A stretch of DNA of 64,000 nucleotides from Amantichitinum ursilacus (GCF_001294205.1 NZ_LAQT01000007.1:124001-188000), one strand, 5' to 3'; positions 8,003-17,378 are shown, counted from the stretch's first letter. Notes: generated by a model not told the origin, from the sequence alone. Program-made: numbers and translations.

Positions 8003-10923
8003 AGGTACTGGGTGATATCCACCGCGTCGAGTTGTTCGGGGCGCAGAAACACCTTGGCGTAATGCAGATAAACGCCGCCGCGCAAAAACAGCTCAAACAA
8101 TTCCGCATCGATATGCCCGTCGCTGCGCATGCGCGCCATGATCGCCAGCGCTTCGCTCAGCGTCTTGCCTTGCTTGTACGGCCGGTCCACGGCCGTTAGC
8201 GCTTCAAAGATGTCGGCGATGGCCATCATGCGCGCCAGCGGGCTCATCTGTTCGCGCGTCAGGCGTCTTGGGTAACCGGTGCCATCCATCTTTTCGTGAT
8301 GCCCGGCCGCAATCTCGGGCACGTTGCGCAGATGGCGCGGAAACGGCAGTTTCTCCAGCATCACAATGGTCTGGATGATGTGCTCGTTGATCTTGTAGCG
8401 CTCCTCCGCCGTCAAGGTGCCGCGGCCCAGACACAGGTTATGCAGCTCGCCGCGGTTATATAAAAGCGCCGGCACATCCATTACAAAGCCATGCCCTTGC
8501 GGCAACTGGTCACGCGGGCCGCGCTCGAACAGATGCTCGGGTTTGTCGGCTAACAGGTTTTCCGTCGCGGGCAAGGGCGCAGGCGGGACGGCCTGTTTGC
8601 GCGTCAGTTCCTCATGCGACAAGCCGATGCGATCATCCAGCGTGCGTTGCCATTGGCGTTGCGCAATCTGCTGCAATTGGTCGACATCAGCCGCATCCAT
8701 GCCCTCCCCGCCCTGATTGCTGCGCGCCACCAACGCAAATTCGCGGTCGAGCGTTGCCAGCATCTGGTCGCGGATTTCCGCCAGCGCCGCCTTGTCGCCG
8801 CCCTGCGCCACGCCCTGCCAATAGGCGATTTCGGCATCGCGTTTCAGCACTTCAAAGCGGGTGCGGATTTCGTGGATGCGGTCATACAGCGTTTCCAGCC
8901 GCGTGGCCTTATCGACCACATATTCCGGCGTGGTGACCTTGCCGCAATCGTGCAGCCACGCGGCAATATGCAGCGCCTGCCATTCCTCTTCGTTCATGGC
9001 GAAATCTGCATAGGGGCCATCGCGCGCGGCGCACGCGGCCTCGGCCAGCATGCGCGCCAGCTCGGGCACGCGCTGGCAATGGCCGCCGGTGTAGGGGCTT
9101 TTGGCGTCGATGGCGCCCGCTACCAACTGGATAAACGATTCCAGTAGCGCCTGTTGTTCCTGAATCAGCCGCTGCGTTTCGAGCGCCACCGCCGCAGTGC
9201 CGGATACCGCCTCCAGCAGGGCCATGCGCGTCAGGCCGGGCTCCGCCTGGCCGTCCGCCAAAAACAGCAGCAACACGCCTACGCTTTGCGCTTGCCGATT
9301 GCTCAGCGGAATCGCCACCAGCGTGCGCGGCTGGCCAAAGCGCTGCAGCGGATGAAACCAGGTATTGAGCGGACCCGTTTCAATTTGCCCGATCCACGTT
9401 TGCCCGCTGGTTTGCGCCAACAACGCCGGATGCAACGGATCACTGGCCAGATGCAGCACCGGCAACGGCTGGCTTAGCAAAATACACTGGTCCTGCTGGC
9501 ACGCCTGGCGCGCATGCAGGCTGCCATCCGGCTCGGTCAGATACACGATGCCGCTTTGCGCCTGCGCCATCTGCACCGTTTCGGTCAGGATGCGCGCCAG
9601 CAACTGATCAAAGTCGCGCTCGTCCGCCAAGGCATCGCCGATATCGCGAAACTGCTCGATGGTGGCCTGCATTTGCTGCATCGAATGCGCCAGCTCGTGG
9701 ATTTCCAGAATCACCGAACCGGTTTCTACCGCGGTATCAAAGCGCATGGCCTGGATCGCGCGCGCCTGGTTGATCAGCGCCTGGATGGGCCGCGACGCCA
9801 GCCGCGAAAACCACATCGCCACCGGCACCGCCACGGCCAGCAAAATCAGCGCGATCAGCATGGTTTGAAAGCGCAACTGGCGCGCATCGGCCAGCAGTTC
9901 GCGCTGCGGTGCAGCCATCGCCAGATGCAACAACTGGTCACCCGGGCCATCCACCGCAATGCGCGCCACATAGCCGTACCAGTCTTCGCCCTCCACATGC
10001 AGCGTGGCGGCGGCATCGGCGTAATGGCTGCGATCGCCCATCAATGCGGCAATCGCCGGCACGCCCAGTTCGGCAATGCCCACCAGCGACAGACTGCCAT
10101 CGGCTTCGGGCCGCACAATCTTGTCAGGCTCGCGATACGCCAGCACGTTGCCATGCGGGCCGATCAGCGCCAGCTCGCTGTGCGCGGTAATGCTTTTCTG
10201 GCGTAGCAGCTGGCTGACCTGCGCCAACGTCACGTCGATGCCTGCCACCGCACCATCGGGCACCTGGCGCGCAAAGGTGGCGCCGGGCTCGCGCGTGGTA
10301 AAGAACACATAGGGCTCGGTAAAGATGTGGCCGTCATGCAGCCGCGCGGCTGCGTACCAGGCGCGGGTGCGCGGGTCATAGCGGTAATCAGGCTGGAGCC
10401 GGTTTTCCAGCAAACGCAGCTGGTCGTCGTAATACAGAAAGCGGCCTTCGCGTTGGCCGTCGAGGGTTTCGATACTTTGCAATAACCAGCGCGCCTGCAG
10501 CGGCGGCGTATAGGTTTTGCGAAACGTGGCGTTGTCGGGCACGCGGCGCAGCAAAAAGAAATCGCCATTGGCGTAGCCGGCATACGCGGCCGTCAGCGCG
10601 GGCTGATTGCGCAACAACTGTTGCAGATACGGCAGGCTGTGCAGCCGTTGCTGCAAGCTCTGCGCGTGCAACAGCTGCGTGTTGGCCAGCAAATCCACCG
10701 ATGTGCCGGCATTGCGATACAGGTTATCCAGCCGTTCCGCCGTCTGCGCGCCAATCTGGTTAAACAAGGTGCGCGACGCGGTCAGCAGCATACGGCTGGC
10801 CTGGCGGTCGTTGTACCAGGTGTTGGCCGCCGCGAAGACCACGATCAACAGGATGAACAACCATGCAATATGGATGTGCAGCGGATAGCGGCGGATCGGT
10901 TTATCGGCAGAACGCTTGGGCAT
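7999..10923 (-). CDS. Membrane Cache-HAMP-GAF-HD-GYP protein, probable cyclic-di-GMP phosphodiesterase
   Basis: 974 residues. A membrane helix at about 18-35 and a second near 355-375 bracket a periplasmic double-Cache region with the hallmark YDPRTRAWYAAA. A HAMP segment follows (SRPIQALINQARAI), then a GAF-like domain (about 430-590), and a C-terminal HD-GYP domain with HDCGK at about 658-662 and HHEKMDGTGYP starting at 875. HD-GYP enzymes degrade cyclic di-GMP and control motility or biofilm. The HD and HHE motifs are about 215 residues apart, roughly 100 more than in a compact HD-GYP, so the domain carries a charged helical insertion (about 670-800). The signal sensed is unknown. Confidence 0.92.
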   Translation of the reverse strand: MPKRSADKPIRRYPLHIHIAWLFILLIVVFAAANTWYNDRQASRMLLTASRTLFNQIGAQTAERLDNLYRNAGTSVDLLANTQLLHAQSLQQRLHSLPYLQQLLRNQPALTAAYAGYANGDFFLLRRVPDNATFRKTYTPPLQARWLLQSIETLDGQREGRFLYYDDQLRLLENRLQPDYRYDPRTRAWYAAARLHDGHIFTEPYVFFTTREPGATFARQVPDGAVAGIDVTLAQVSQLLRQKSITAHSELALIGPHGNVLAYREPDKIVRPEADGSLSLVGIAELGVPAIAALMGDRSHYADAAATLHVEGEDWYGYVARIAVDGPGDQLLHLAMAAPQRELLADARQLRFQTMLIALILLAVAVPVAMWFSRLASRPIQALINQARAIQAMRFDTAVETGSVILEIHELAHSMQQMQATIEQFRDIGDALADERDFDQLLARILTETVQMAQAQSGIVYLTEPDGSLHARQACQQDQCILLSQPLPVLHLASDPLHPALLAQTSGQTWIGQIETGPLNTWFHPLQRFGQPRTLVAIPLSNRQAQSVGVLLLFLADGQAEPGLTRMALLEAVSGTAAVALETQRLIQEQQALLESFIQLVAGAIDAKSPYTGGHCQRVPELARMLAEAACAARDGPYADFAMNEEEWQALHIAAWLHDCGKVTTPEYVVDKATRLETLYDRIHEIRTRFEVLKRDAEIAYWQGVAQGGDKAALAEIRDQMLATLDREFALVARSNQGGEGMDAADVDQLQQIAQRQWQRTLDDRIGLSHEELTRKQAVPPAPLPATENLLADKPEHLFERGPRDQLPQGHGFVMDVPALLYNRGELHNLCLGRGTLTAEERYKINEHIIQTIVMLEKLPFPRHLRNVPEIAAGHHEKMDGTGYPRRLTREQMSPLARMMAIADIFEALTAVDRPYKQGKTLSEALAIMARMRSDGHIDAELFELFLRGGVYLHYAKVFLRPEQLDAVDITQYL

Positions 10924-11091
10924 TACGCTCTCTATCAGCGATGGGATTGTTCTTGAGAATAGTCGAGCCTGACGTCCTGCACGCGGCGTTTACTTTTATG
11001 TCGCCATCGATACCGCTGCGCTTACAGCAGCGACGCGCTCCGCGCTAAACTCTCGTTTTTGCTCACCGTGACCGCCTTAAGGATCTGCACC

Positions 11092-12285
11092 GTGCAACTG
11101 TCTAACCGCGTACTCGCCATCAAGGAATCCCCCACCCTCGCCATCACCGCCAAAGCCGGCAAGCTGAAAGCCGAAGGCCGCGATGTGATTGCACTGGCTG
11201 CGGGCGAACCCGATTTCGATACTCCGGATCACATCAAAGCCGCCGCCATCGAAGCCATCAACAAAGGCTTTACCAAATACACGCCGGTTTCGGGGACGCC
11301 AGGGCTGAAGAAAGCCATCATCGACAAGTTCAAGCGTGATAACGGTGTGGATTACGCGGCTAATCAGATTCTGGTGTCGGTGGGCGGCAAGCAAAGCTTC
11401 TTTAACCTGTGCCAGGCGTACATCAATGCGGGCGACGAAGTGATCGTGCCCGCGCCGTACTGGGTGTCTTACCCCGATATCGTGCTGATTGCCGAAGGCA
11501 AACCGGTGATCGTGCAATGCGGCATCGAGCAAGGCTTCAAGCTGACCGCCGCACAACTGCAGGCGGCCATTACGCCACGCACCCGCCTGGTGGTGCTGAA
11601 TAGCCCGTCCAATCCCACGGGCGCGGTGTACACGCTGGAAGAACTGAAAGCGCTGGGCGAAGTGCTGAAACAACATCCCGATGTGCTGATCGCCTCGGAC
11701 GATATGTACGAACACGTAATGCTGGGCGACACGCGCTTTTACAACATCCTGAACGCCTGCCCCGATCTGTACGAACAGACCATCCTGCTAAACGGTGTTT
11801 CGAAAGCGTATTCGATGACGGGCTGGCGTATTGGCTACGCGGCGGGCCCGGCCAAGCTGATCAAGGCGATGGAAAACATCCAGTCGCAATCCACCTCCAA
11901 CCCGACTTCGATTTCGCAAGTGGCCGCCGAAGCCGCACTGGTGGGCAGCCAGGATTGCATCAAGCCGATGCTGGAAGCGTTTAACCAGCGCCACGAATTT
12001 GTGGTGAACAAGTTCAACCGCATCCGTGGCCTGAAATGCCTGGTGGCAGGCGGCGCGTTCTACGCCTTTGTCGACGCGCGCGAAGCGATCAAACTGCTGG
12101 CCGTTGAAGGCAAAATCAGCGAGGCCACCGATCTGGCGTTGGGCGCTTATCTGCTCGATACGCAAGATGTGGCCGTGGTGCCGGGCTCGGCCTTTGGCGC
12201 GGAAGGCTACTTCCGCATTTCGTTTGCCACCAGCATGGGTAACCTGGAAAAAGCGTTGGGGCGGATTGAGAAGGCGTTGAGCTAA
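11092..12285 (+). CDS. Aspartate aminotransferase (class I)
   Basis: 397-residue PLP enzyme of aminotransferase family I, close to the bacterial Igamma-type aspartate aminotransferases (oxaloacetate + glutamate to aspartate + 2-oxoglutarate). It shows AAGEPDFDTPDHIKAAA at the N-terminus, NSPSNPTG near 170-177, the PLP lysine K238 in NGVSKAYSMTGWR, and the substrate-binding Arg in YFRISFATS. I choose the GTG at 11092 because AAGGA lies eight bases before it and it gives the conserved N-terminus. An upstream ATG at 11059 has no such support. A strong terminator follows. Confidence 0.93.
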   Translation: MQLSNRVLAIKESPTLAITAKAGKLKAEGRDVIALAAGEPDFDTPDHIKAAAIEAINKGFTKYTPVSGTPGLKKAIIDKFKRDNGVDYAANQILVSVGGKQSFFNLCQAYINAGDEVIVPAPYWVSYPDIVLIAEGKPVIVQCGIEQGFKLTAAQLQAAITPRTRLVVLNSPSNPTGAVYTLEELKALGEVLKQHPDVLIASDDMYEHVMLGDTRFYNILNACPDLYEQTILLNGVSKAYSMTGWRIGYAAGPAKLIKAMENIQSQSTSNPTSISQVAAEAALVGSQDCIKPMLEAFNQRHEFVVNKFNRIRGLKCLVAGGAFYAFVDAREAIKLLAVEGKISEATDLALGAYLLDTQDVAVVPGSAFGAEGYFRISFATSMGNLEKALGRIEKALS

Positions 12286-12312
12286 GCCCGATTAAAATGT
12301 GGAACGAAAAAA

Positions 12313-12338
12313 GCGATGCCTGCGGGCATCGCTTTTTT
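12313..12338. terminator. Bidirectional rho-independent terminator
   Basis: Stem GCGATGCC (12313-12320) and GGCATCGC (12325-12332) with a 4-base loop, flanked by A6 and T6 runs. It serves the aminotransferase on the plus strand and the convergent GNAT gene on the minus strand. Confidence 0.92.
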
Positions 12339-12381
12339 GTTTGGCCATCGTCGCGCCACGGCAGCCCCCGCTAATTCAGCT

Positions 12382-13221
12382 TTACGCCACGCCCATCCTG
12401 CTGAATGTGGCTTTGGTATACGCCAGGCGGAACCCGGCACGTTCGGCATTGCGCGCGCTAACGTTGGCGGGGCGCACCGAGACGCTAGCCAGATCGCAGC
12501 CCGCCGCACGCGCAGCCGTTAACCTCGCCTGCAATAACGCGGTTTGCACGCCGCGCTGCCGCCATGCAGGCACGGTACTGGTAATCGATAGATACGCCAC
12601 GGTGCCGCCCGGGGTCGGTAACAAGCTAAGCCCTGCGGTACCTGCGATCTGGCCGTCGATGCGCGCGGCAAATAGTTGGGTGTCGGCGCGCAGCACCGCG
12701 ATTTGTGCCAATGCGCGTAGCAAACTCACCGGGCGCGAAGTGGCCTGGACGGCGAAACCCGCAATGCAGTGCTCGATAAATACCTCATCCGCCAACTGCG
12801 GGCCGCTGAGGATTTCGATATCGGGATAGTCCGTGGCCGCCGTATCCGCTTCGGACAGCGGCAGCACATAGCTATTGCTGAACGCGTTGACGTGATAACC
12901 GCGCGCCGCCAGCAGCGGCAGGATCGCGGCATCGGCATGCGGGCAGACGTCGATTTCGACGGGCAGGCCCAGCTCGGCGTAGCCCGCTTCCAGCTGCGCC
13001 AACGCGGCGGCGCTCACCGCCGCGCTCATGGCGATACCGGTAACGTGGTTCAGCTTGCGGCCGAACTCGGGCAGCGTAAACGCCGCGATGCCATTGGCGA
13101 TCTTTTGCGTGCGGACCGCGGTATTGCCGGACAGCTGCTGCAGCGCGGTGACTTGCTGGAATAGATGTTGGGCCTCGGCGTGTTCAAGGATGGCGGCGAG
13201 TTCGGCGTGGGTAACGATCAT
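12382..13221 (-). CDS. GNAT-family N-acetyltransferase
   Basis: 279 residues. The C-terminal part has the acetyl-CoA binding motif of Gcn5-related acetyltransferases (VPAWRQRGVQTALLQARL, about 205-222), then ASVSVRPANVSARNAERAGF, a typical motif B/D stretch. The N-terminal part (about 1-130) is less conserved and may be a degenerate second GNAT lobe. The start is the ATG at 13219-13221; a longer frame begins 16 codons upstream with weaker context. The substrate is unknown. It is a single gene, convergent with the aminotransferase and divergent from hipB. Confidence 0.82.
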   Translation of the reverse strand: MIVTHAELAAILEHAEAQHLFQQVTALQQLSGNTAVRTQKIANGIAAFTLPEFGRKLNHVTGIAMSAAVSAAALAQLEAGYAELGLPVEIDVCPHADAAILPLLAARGYHVNAFSNSYVLPLSEADTAATDYPDIEILSGPQLADEVFIEHCIAGFAVQATSRPVSLLRALAQIAVLRADTQLFAARIDGQIAGTAGLSLLPTPGGTVAYLSITSTVPAWRQRGVQTALLQARLTAARAAGCDLASVSVRPANVSARNAERAGFRLAYTKATFSRMGVA

Positions 13222-13357
13222 GTCGGTCGAGTTTATGAATGAGGTGGGCGGCAACTGAGATTGAAGCATGACGCCGCCACTGTTTCATCCTCCACAGTCG
13301 CGACATCAGATACGGTGTTAAATGGTTTAACTACTTATTTGATGTTTCCAATATTTA

Positions 13358-13373
13358 ACAACATATATATTGT
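13358..13373. promoter_or_regulatory. Operator 1 upstream of hipB-like gene
   Basis: ACAACATATATATTGT, nearly palindromic (arms ACAA/TTGT). It matches operator 2 at 14 of 16 positions, 28 bases upstream of it, inside an AT-rich stretch (13320-13412) that contrasts with the GC-rich surroundings. Confidence 0.6.
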
Positions 13374-13382
13374 ATTTTCGTT

Positions 13383-13412
13383 TTGACAACATATTTTTTG
13401 TCGACATAAGAT
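13383..13412 (+). promoter_or_regulatory. hipBA promoter with overlapping operator 2
   Basis: A perfect TTGACA at 13383-13388 is followed 18 bases later by TAAGAT at 13407-13412. The operator copy ACAACATATTTTTTGT (13386-13401), extended to the arms GACAA/TTGTC, covers the -35 and spacer, so a bound repressor would block RNA polymerase. This is the expected arrangement for autoregulation by a HipB-type antitoxin. Confidence 0.65.
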
Positions 13413-13440
13413 AGGTCGTTCTTTTTCTCTCCGGTGACGT

Positions 13441-13842
13441 ATGCAATATGCCGTTCCTGATAGCGATACCCTGTCTGATCTGATGGCAGGTGCCCGCAAG
13501 CGCTTAGGCCTCAGCCAGCGGCAGTTTGCCGCCCAGCTAGGTATGCAGCAGCAGAACTACGCCCGCATCGAAAAAAACCCGGGGGCCGTGGCATTTGACA
13601 CCGTCTTATTGATACTCCGGGCGCTCTACCTGGATATGCACATGGAAGACGTGCCGCTAAGTTACGCGCTACCGCAGCAAACTTCTGGGCCTGATCAGGT
13701 GGCCGAAGCGCCGGTGCAATATGTCTTCCGCGGCGTACAGCCCTCCAAACGAAAAAAACGGGATCCGCGCGCCAAAACGGTGGAAAGCGCTGCGCTGCCG
13801 CCCGCTTCGATCTGGGGTAATGCCACGCCGGAGGAATTCTGA
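13441..13842 (+). CDS. HipB-like antitoxin / XRE-family regulator
   Basis: 133 residues with an N-terminal helix-turn-helix of the XRE/Cro type (about 12-66: LMAGARKRLGLSQRQFAAQL, then QQQNYARIEKNP). The C-terminal half is a proline- and lysine-rich extension (KRKKRDPRAK). HipB proteins bind operator DNA and the HipA kinase, neutralizing it and repressing the operon. The gene overlaps the hipA-like ORF by one base (TGATG) and follows two near-identical operator sequences. It is longer than E. coli HipB (88 residues), mainly in the C-terminal tail. Role assigned from domain plus context. Confidence 0.87.
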   Translation: MQYAVPDSDTLSDLMAGARKRLGLSQRQFAAQLGMQQQNYARIEKNPGAVAFDTVLLILRALYLDMHMEDVPLSYALPQQTSGPDQVAEAPVQYVFRGVQPSKRKKRDPRAKTVESAALPPASIWGNATPEEF

Positions 13843-15209
13843 TGCCGACGCTTTCGGTATGGATGAACGGTCTGCGCGTGGGCTTCTGGAGCACTACGGC
13901 GCAAGGTGACGAATTTGCCTACGACGCAAACTGGCTGAGCGACCAGAACGGGCAGCGTCGTCCCATCTCACTCTCCATGAAGTTTCGCCCCGGCCACCAG
14001 CCGCACAAAGGCGCTCTGGTTCGCAATTATTTTGACAATCTGTTGCCCGATAGCGAGAACATCAGACGGCGACTGGCGGCGCAACACAGTCTTGCGGGCA
14101 TCGGCACGTTCGAGCTGCTTGAGGCCATCGGCCGCGATTGTGTGGGCGCCCTTCAGTTACTGCCTGAAGACGGCGCGCCAAAGGACTTGATCGACATCAA
14201 AGGCGAGCCGTTGGATGAAGCCGGTGTAGCGCGTGTGGTGCGACGCACCCTCAGCGACTCGCCCGCAGCCCTGCGCGATGACGCCGAAGAACTGCGCATT
14301 TCGATTGCTGGCGCCCAGGAGAAAACCGCACTGCTATTTCATGAAGGGCGTTGGCAAAAACCGGTGGGCAGCACACCTTCAACGCACATTCTGAAACTGC
14401 CGATGGGCGAGATTCTGGTTAACGACGGCAGCCTCGATATGCGCCATTCGGTGGAAAACGAGTGGCTGTGCGGACGTGTGTTACATGCCTATGGGCTGGA
14501 CATCGCGGACAGCGAAATACTCTGTTTTGAAGATCAGAAAGTGCTTGCGGTAAAACGCTTCGATCGGCGCATGGCAGCCGATCACAAATGGATCATCCGT
14601 CTGCCGCAGGAAGATTTTTGCCAGGCGCTAGGCATCAGTTCGGTCAACAAATACGCGAGCAATGGCGGCCCACGCGCAGAGGACATCAATGCCCTATTGA
14701 TCGTATCCGCTGGCGAAAATGACCGGCGCACTTTTTTCTGCACGCTGGTCATTTTCTGGATGCTGGCGGCGATCGATGGTCACGCCAAAAACTTCAGTGT
14801 TTTTTTGCAGGCCAATTCAAAGTATCAGCTCACGCCCTTGTATGACGTGCTCTCAGCACACCCCATCATCGGTGGCGGACGCGGCCAATATCACGAGAGC
14901 AAGGTCAGGCTGGCCATGCCGGTGCAGGGCAAGAGCGGCCCGCATTACCTGATATCCCGAATTCAGGCACGCCACTGGATCTATTTCGGCGCAAAGGTGC
15001 TGCAATTTACGCAGGACGAAGCAACAATTCGCCAACTTCTGCAGCAATTGGTCGACCAGACAGAGCCCGCGATCGCGCAAGTGGAGGCGCAATTGCCTGC
15101 GAGCTTTCCCGAACAAGTGTCGGACAGCATCTTTGCCGGCCTGCGCAAATACGCCCGCAAACTGGAGTCGGGCCTGAACGCCCAGCGCGCTGACGCCGAC
15201 GACGACTAG
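13842..15209 (+). CDS. HipA-like serine/threonine kinase toxin
   Basis: 455 residues of the HipA family, kinases that phosphorylate targets such as glutamyl-tRNA synthetase and induce growth arrest. The phosphorylation/gate loop is ISIAGAQEKTAL, with S154 matching the autophosphorylated Ser150 of E. coli HipA. The catalytic core IDGHAKNFSV has D312 and N317, and YDVLSAHP has the metal-binding D335. The N-terminal domain (MNGLRVGFW, FDNLLPDSENIRRRL) also fits. All catalytic residues are present, so the toxin appears intact. It is translationally coupled to the hipB-like gene. The cellular target is unknown. Confidence 0.9.
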   Translation: MPTLSVWMNGLRVGFWSTTAQGDEFAYDANWLSDQNGQRRPISLSMKFRPGHQPHKGALVRNYFDNLLPDSENIRRRLAAQHSLAGIGTFELLEAIGRDCVGALQLLPEDGAPKDLIDIKGEPLDEAGVARVVRRTLSDSPAALRDDAEELRISIAGAQEKTALLFHEGRWQKPVGSTPSTHILKLPMGEILVNDGSLDMRHSVENEWLCGRVLHAYGLDIADSEILCFEDQKVLAVKRFDRRMAADHKWIIRLPQEDFCQALGISSVNKYASNGGPRAEDINALLIVSAGENDRRTFFCTLVIFWMLAAIDGHAKNFSVFLQANSKYQLTPLYDVLSAHPIIGGGRGQYHESKVRLAMPVQGKSGPHYLISRIQARHWIYFGAKVLQFTQDEATIRQLLQQLVDQTEPAIAQVEAQLPASFPEQVSDSIFAGLRKYARKLESGLNAQRADADDD

Positions 15210-15217
15210 ACGCCGCC

Positions 15218-15868
15218 TTAGCGCCCCTTCGGTGGCGTCAGTTCCTTGCCTTTGAAATCGCACACGTCATTGACCACACAGCGCCAGCATTCCGGACGGA
15301 GTGCCTTGCAGACGTAGCGGCCGTGCAGAATCAGCCAATGGTGGGCGTTGAGCAGAAATTCGGGCGGGGTGACTTTCAGCAGCTTGTCTTCGACCGCACG
15401 CACATCTTTGCCAGGGGCCAGGCCGGTACGGTTGCCGACGCGAAAGATATGCGTATCGACCGCCAGCGTCGGGTGGCCGAAAGCGGTATTCAACACCACG
15501 TTAGCGGTTTTGCGGCCGACGCCGGGCAGCGCTTCGAGCGCCTCACGTTGCGCTGGCACTTCGCCACCGTGTTGTTCCAGCAGGATGCGACAGGTTTCCA
15601 GCAGGTGCTTGGCCTTGCTGCGATACAAGCCAATGCTCGAAATATAAGATTCCAGCCCCTCTTGCCCCAACGCCAGGATGGCGGCCGGCGTATTGGCCAC
15701 GGGAAACAAGCGGCGCGTGGCTTTGTTGACGCCCACGTCGGTGGCCTGCGCCGACAACAGCACCGCAGTTAGCAGTTCAAACGGCGTGGTGTAGGCCAGT
15801 TCGGTGGTCGGGTTCGGGTCGAGTTCGGCCAGGCGTTGGTAAAAGATGCGGCGCGTTTCTTTGTTCAT
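15218..15868 (-). CDS. nth: Endonuclease III
   Basis: Base-excision repair glycosylase/AP lyase for oxidized pyrimidines. It has 216 residues, a helix-hairpin-helix LPGVGRKTANVV containing the catalytic K120, and D138 in AVDTHIFRV at the same positions as in E. coli. The C-terminal [4Fe-4S] cluster pattern C-x6-C-x2-C-x5-C is seen as CKALRPECWRCVVNDVC. The start overlaps the end of murI (ATGA), so the two are coupled. It is convergent with the hipA-like gene, only nine bases away. Confidence 0.97.
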   Translation of the reverse strand: MNKETRRIFYQRLAELDPNPTTELAYTTPFELLTAVLLSAQATDVGVNKATRRLFPVANTPAAILALGQEGLESYISSIGLYRSKAKHLLETCRILLEQHGGEVPAQREALEALPGVGRKTANVVLNTAFGHPTLAVDTHIFRVGNRTGLAPGKDVRAVEDKLLKVTPPEFLLNAHHWLILHGRYVCKALRPECWRCVVNDVCDFKGKELTPPKGR

Positions 15869-16680
15869 AGCCGGTCCAGGCTCACCTGTTCGATCGCGCC
15901 CAGGTTGCGGCCCAGAAAGCGCTCGCCCACATTGCGAAAATTGAGCGGCACATCGGTCACAAAATAGCGGTAATCGGGCATACCGCGTTGCGTGTTGGCC
16001 AGGCCTTGTTGTTGCAGCAACTCGGCGGTCTGGTCAGCAATGGCGATGGCGGAATCCACCAGTTTTAGATTGCCCGTCATGGTCGACAGCATGGGCTTGA
16101 GCAGCGGGTAGTGGGTGCAGCCCAGCACGAGGGTATCGATTTGCTCGACGAACACCGGCTTCAGATATTCCTGCGCAGTCAGGCGGGTTACGGGGTGATC
16201 CAGCCAGCCCTCTTCCACTAGCGGCACAAACAGCGGGCAGGCTTGCGAATACACGCGGCAATCCGGGTCCATCTGGTGGATGGCGCGCGCGTAGGCGTTG
16301 CTATTGATGGTGGTGGGGGTGCCGATCACGCCAATGCCGCCGGTTTTTGATTCGGCCACAGCGCACAGCGCGCCCGATTCGATGACGTCCAGCACCGGCA
16401 ACGGGCTGATTTCGCGTACTTTTTCAGCGGCGACGGCCGCCATGGTGTTACAGGCGATGATCAGCATCTTGACGTTTTGCCGCTGCAAAAAATCAACAAT
16501 CTGCAACGTAAAGTGTTCGATGGTGCTGGTGGATTTAACGCCGTAGGGCACGCGTGCGGTATCGCCAAAGTAGACGATGTTTTCAAACGGCAAGCGGTCC
16601 ATCAAGGCGCGCACCACCGTCAGCCCGCCCACGCCGGAATCAAATACGCCGATGGGATGCGAAGGAAGAGAGGTGGCCAT
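15865..16680 (-). CDS. murI: Glutamate racemase
   Basis: Cofactor-independent racemase that makes D-glutamate for peptidoglycan. The 271 residues carry IGVFDSGVGGLTV at the N-terminus, the catalytic cysteine C77 in ACNTM, the second in LGCTHYPLL, and FGDTARVPYG. The start is the ATG at 16678-16680 (MATSLPSHPIGVFD). The longer open frame adds 13 residues without family similarity. It overlaps nth by four bases. Confidence 0.96.
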   Translation of the reverse strand: MATSLPSHPIGVFDSGVGGLTVVRALMDRLPFENIVYFGDTARVPYGVKSTSTIEHFTLQIVDFLQRQNVKMLIIACNTMAAVAAEKVREISPLPVLDVIESGALCAVAESKTGGIGVIGTPTTINSNAYARAIHQMDPDCRVYSQACPLFVPLVEEGWLDHPVTRLTAQEYLKPVFVEQIDTLVLGCTHYPLLKPMLSTMTGNLKLVDSAIAIADQTAELLQQQGLANTQRGMPDYRYFVTDVPLNFRNVGERFLGRNLGAIEQVSLDRL

Positions 16681-16769
16681 GGTGCAAACGCTCGCAGCGA
16701 AAGAGCGCGATTCTACCATGCGGCATGCGCCGATAAACCGGGTTTGTAAGGCGTAACAGTGTAGATCTG

Positions 16770-17378
16770 TTAGCGGCTGGCAACGGTGCCGGTCTGGTCC
16801 CAGGAGAACAGATTCTTCCAGGCGCCGTACACCATATTCGGGTATTCCGGGCGGCCCAGGCTGCCGTTATAGCGGCCCAGCGCGCGAAACAGATCGCCGT
16901 TTTCGATATCCAGATAGTGGCGCAGGATGGTGCAGCCGTAGCGCAGGTTGGTATTCATATCAAACAGGTTTTGCTGTGGCGTGCCAATCTGGCGTTGCCA
17001 GAACGGCATCACCTGCATCAGCCCGCGCGCGCCCACCGATGAAATCGCATAACGGTTAAAGCCGCTTTCGACATTGATCAGCCCCAACACCATTTGCGGA
17101 TCAAGCCCCGCACGGGTGGCTTCGTATTGCACCGACGTCAGCAGCTTGCGGCGCATGAATTCGTCGGGAATCTTGCGCGCCAGGCGGTTGGACATGTCGT
17201 TAAGCCACACCTGGCCGATCGCCGCGTTATCAAACACCAGACGTGGCTGCACGCCGTCGTCAATCGAACGGGCCATGGACGACTGCACCGAGGCCGACAG
17301 CGCTTCTTCTTGCTGCGCGCCCGCCCACACTTGCGTCGATAACAATGCCAATAAACAAGACGTTAAGACTTTTTTCAC
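16770..17378 (-). CDS. Soluble lytic transglycosylase (SLT domain)
   Basis: About 202 residues. A signal peptide (VKKVLTSCLLALLSTQVWAGAQ) is followed by a spacer of about 80 residues and a C-terminal SLT domain. The catalytic glutamate is in INVESGFNRYAIS, followed by the family signature GARGLMQVMPFW and the late motif ALGRYNGSLG. Such enzymes cleave the MurNAc-GlcNAc bond in the periplasm and form anhydro-MurNAc. The start is uncertain: GTG at 17376-17378 gives a clean signal peptide, while a TTG four codons upstream is also possible. It lies upstream of murI in the same direction. Confidence 0.88.
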   Translation of the reverse strand: MKKVLTSCLLALLSTQVWAGAQQEEALSASVQSSMARSIDDGVQPRLVFDNAAIGQVWLNDMSNRLARKIPDEFMRRKLLTSVQYEATRAGLDPQMVLGLINVESGFNRYAISSVGARGLMQVMPFWQRQIGTPQQNLFDMNTNLRYGCTILRHYLDIENGDLFRALGRYNGSLGRPEYPNMVYGAWKNLFSWDQTGTVASR

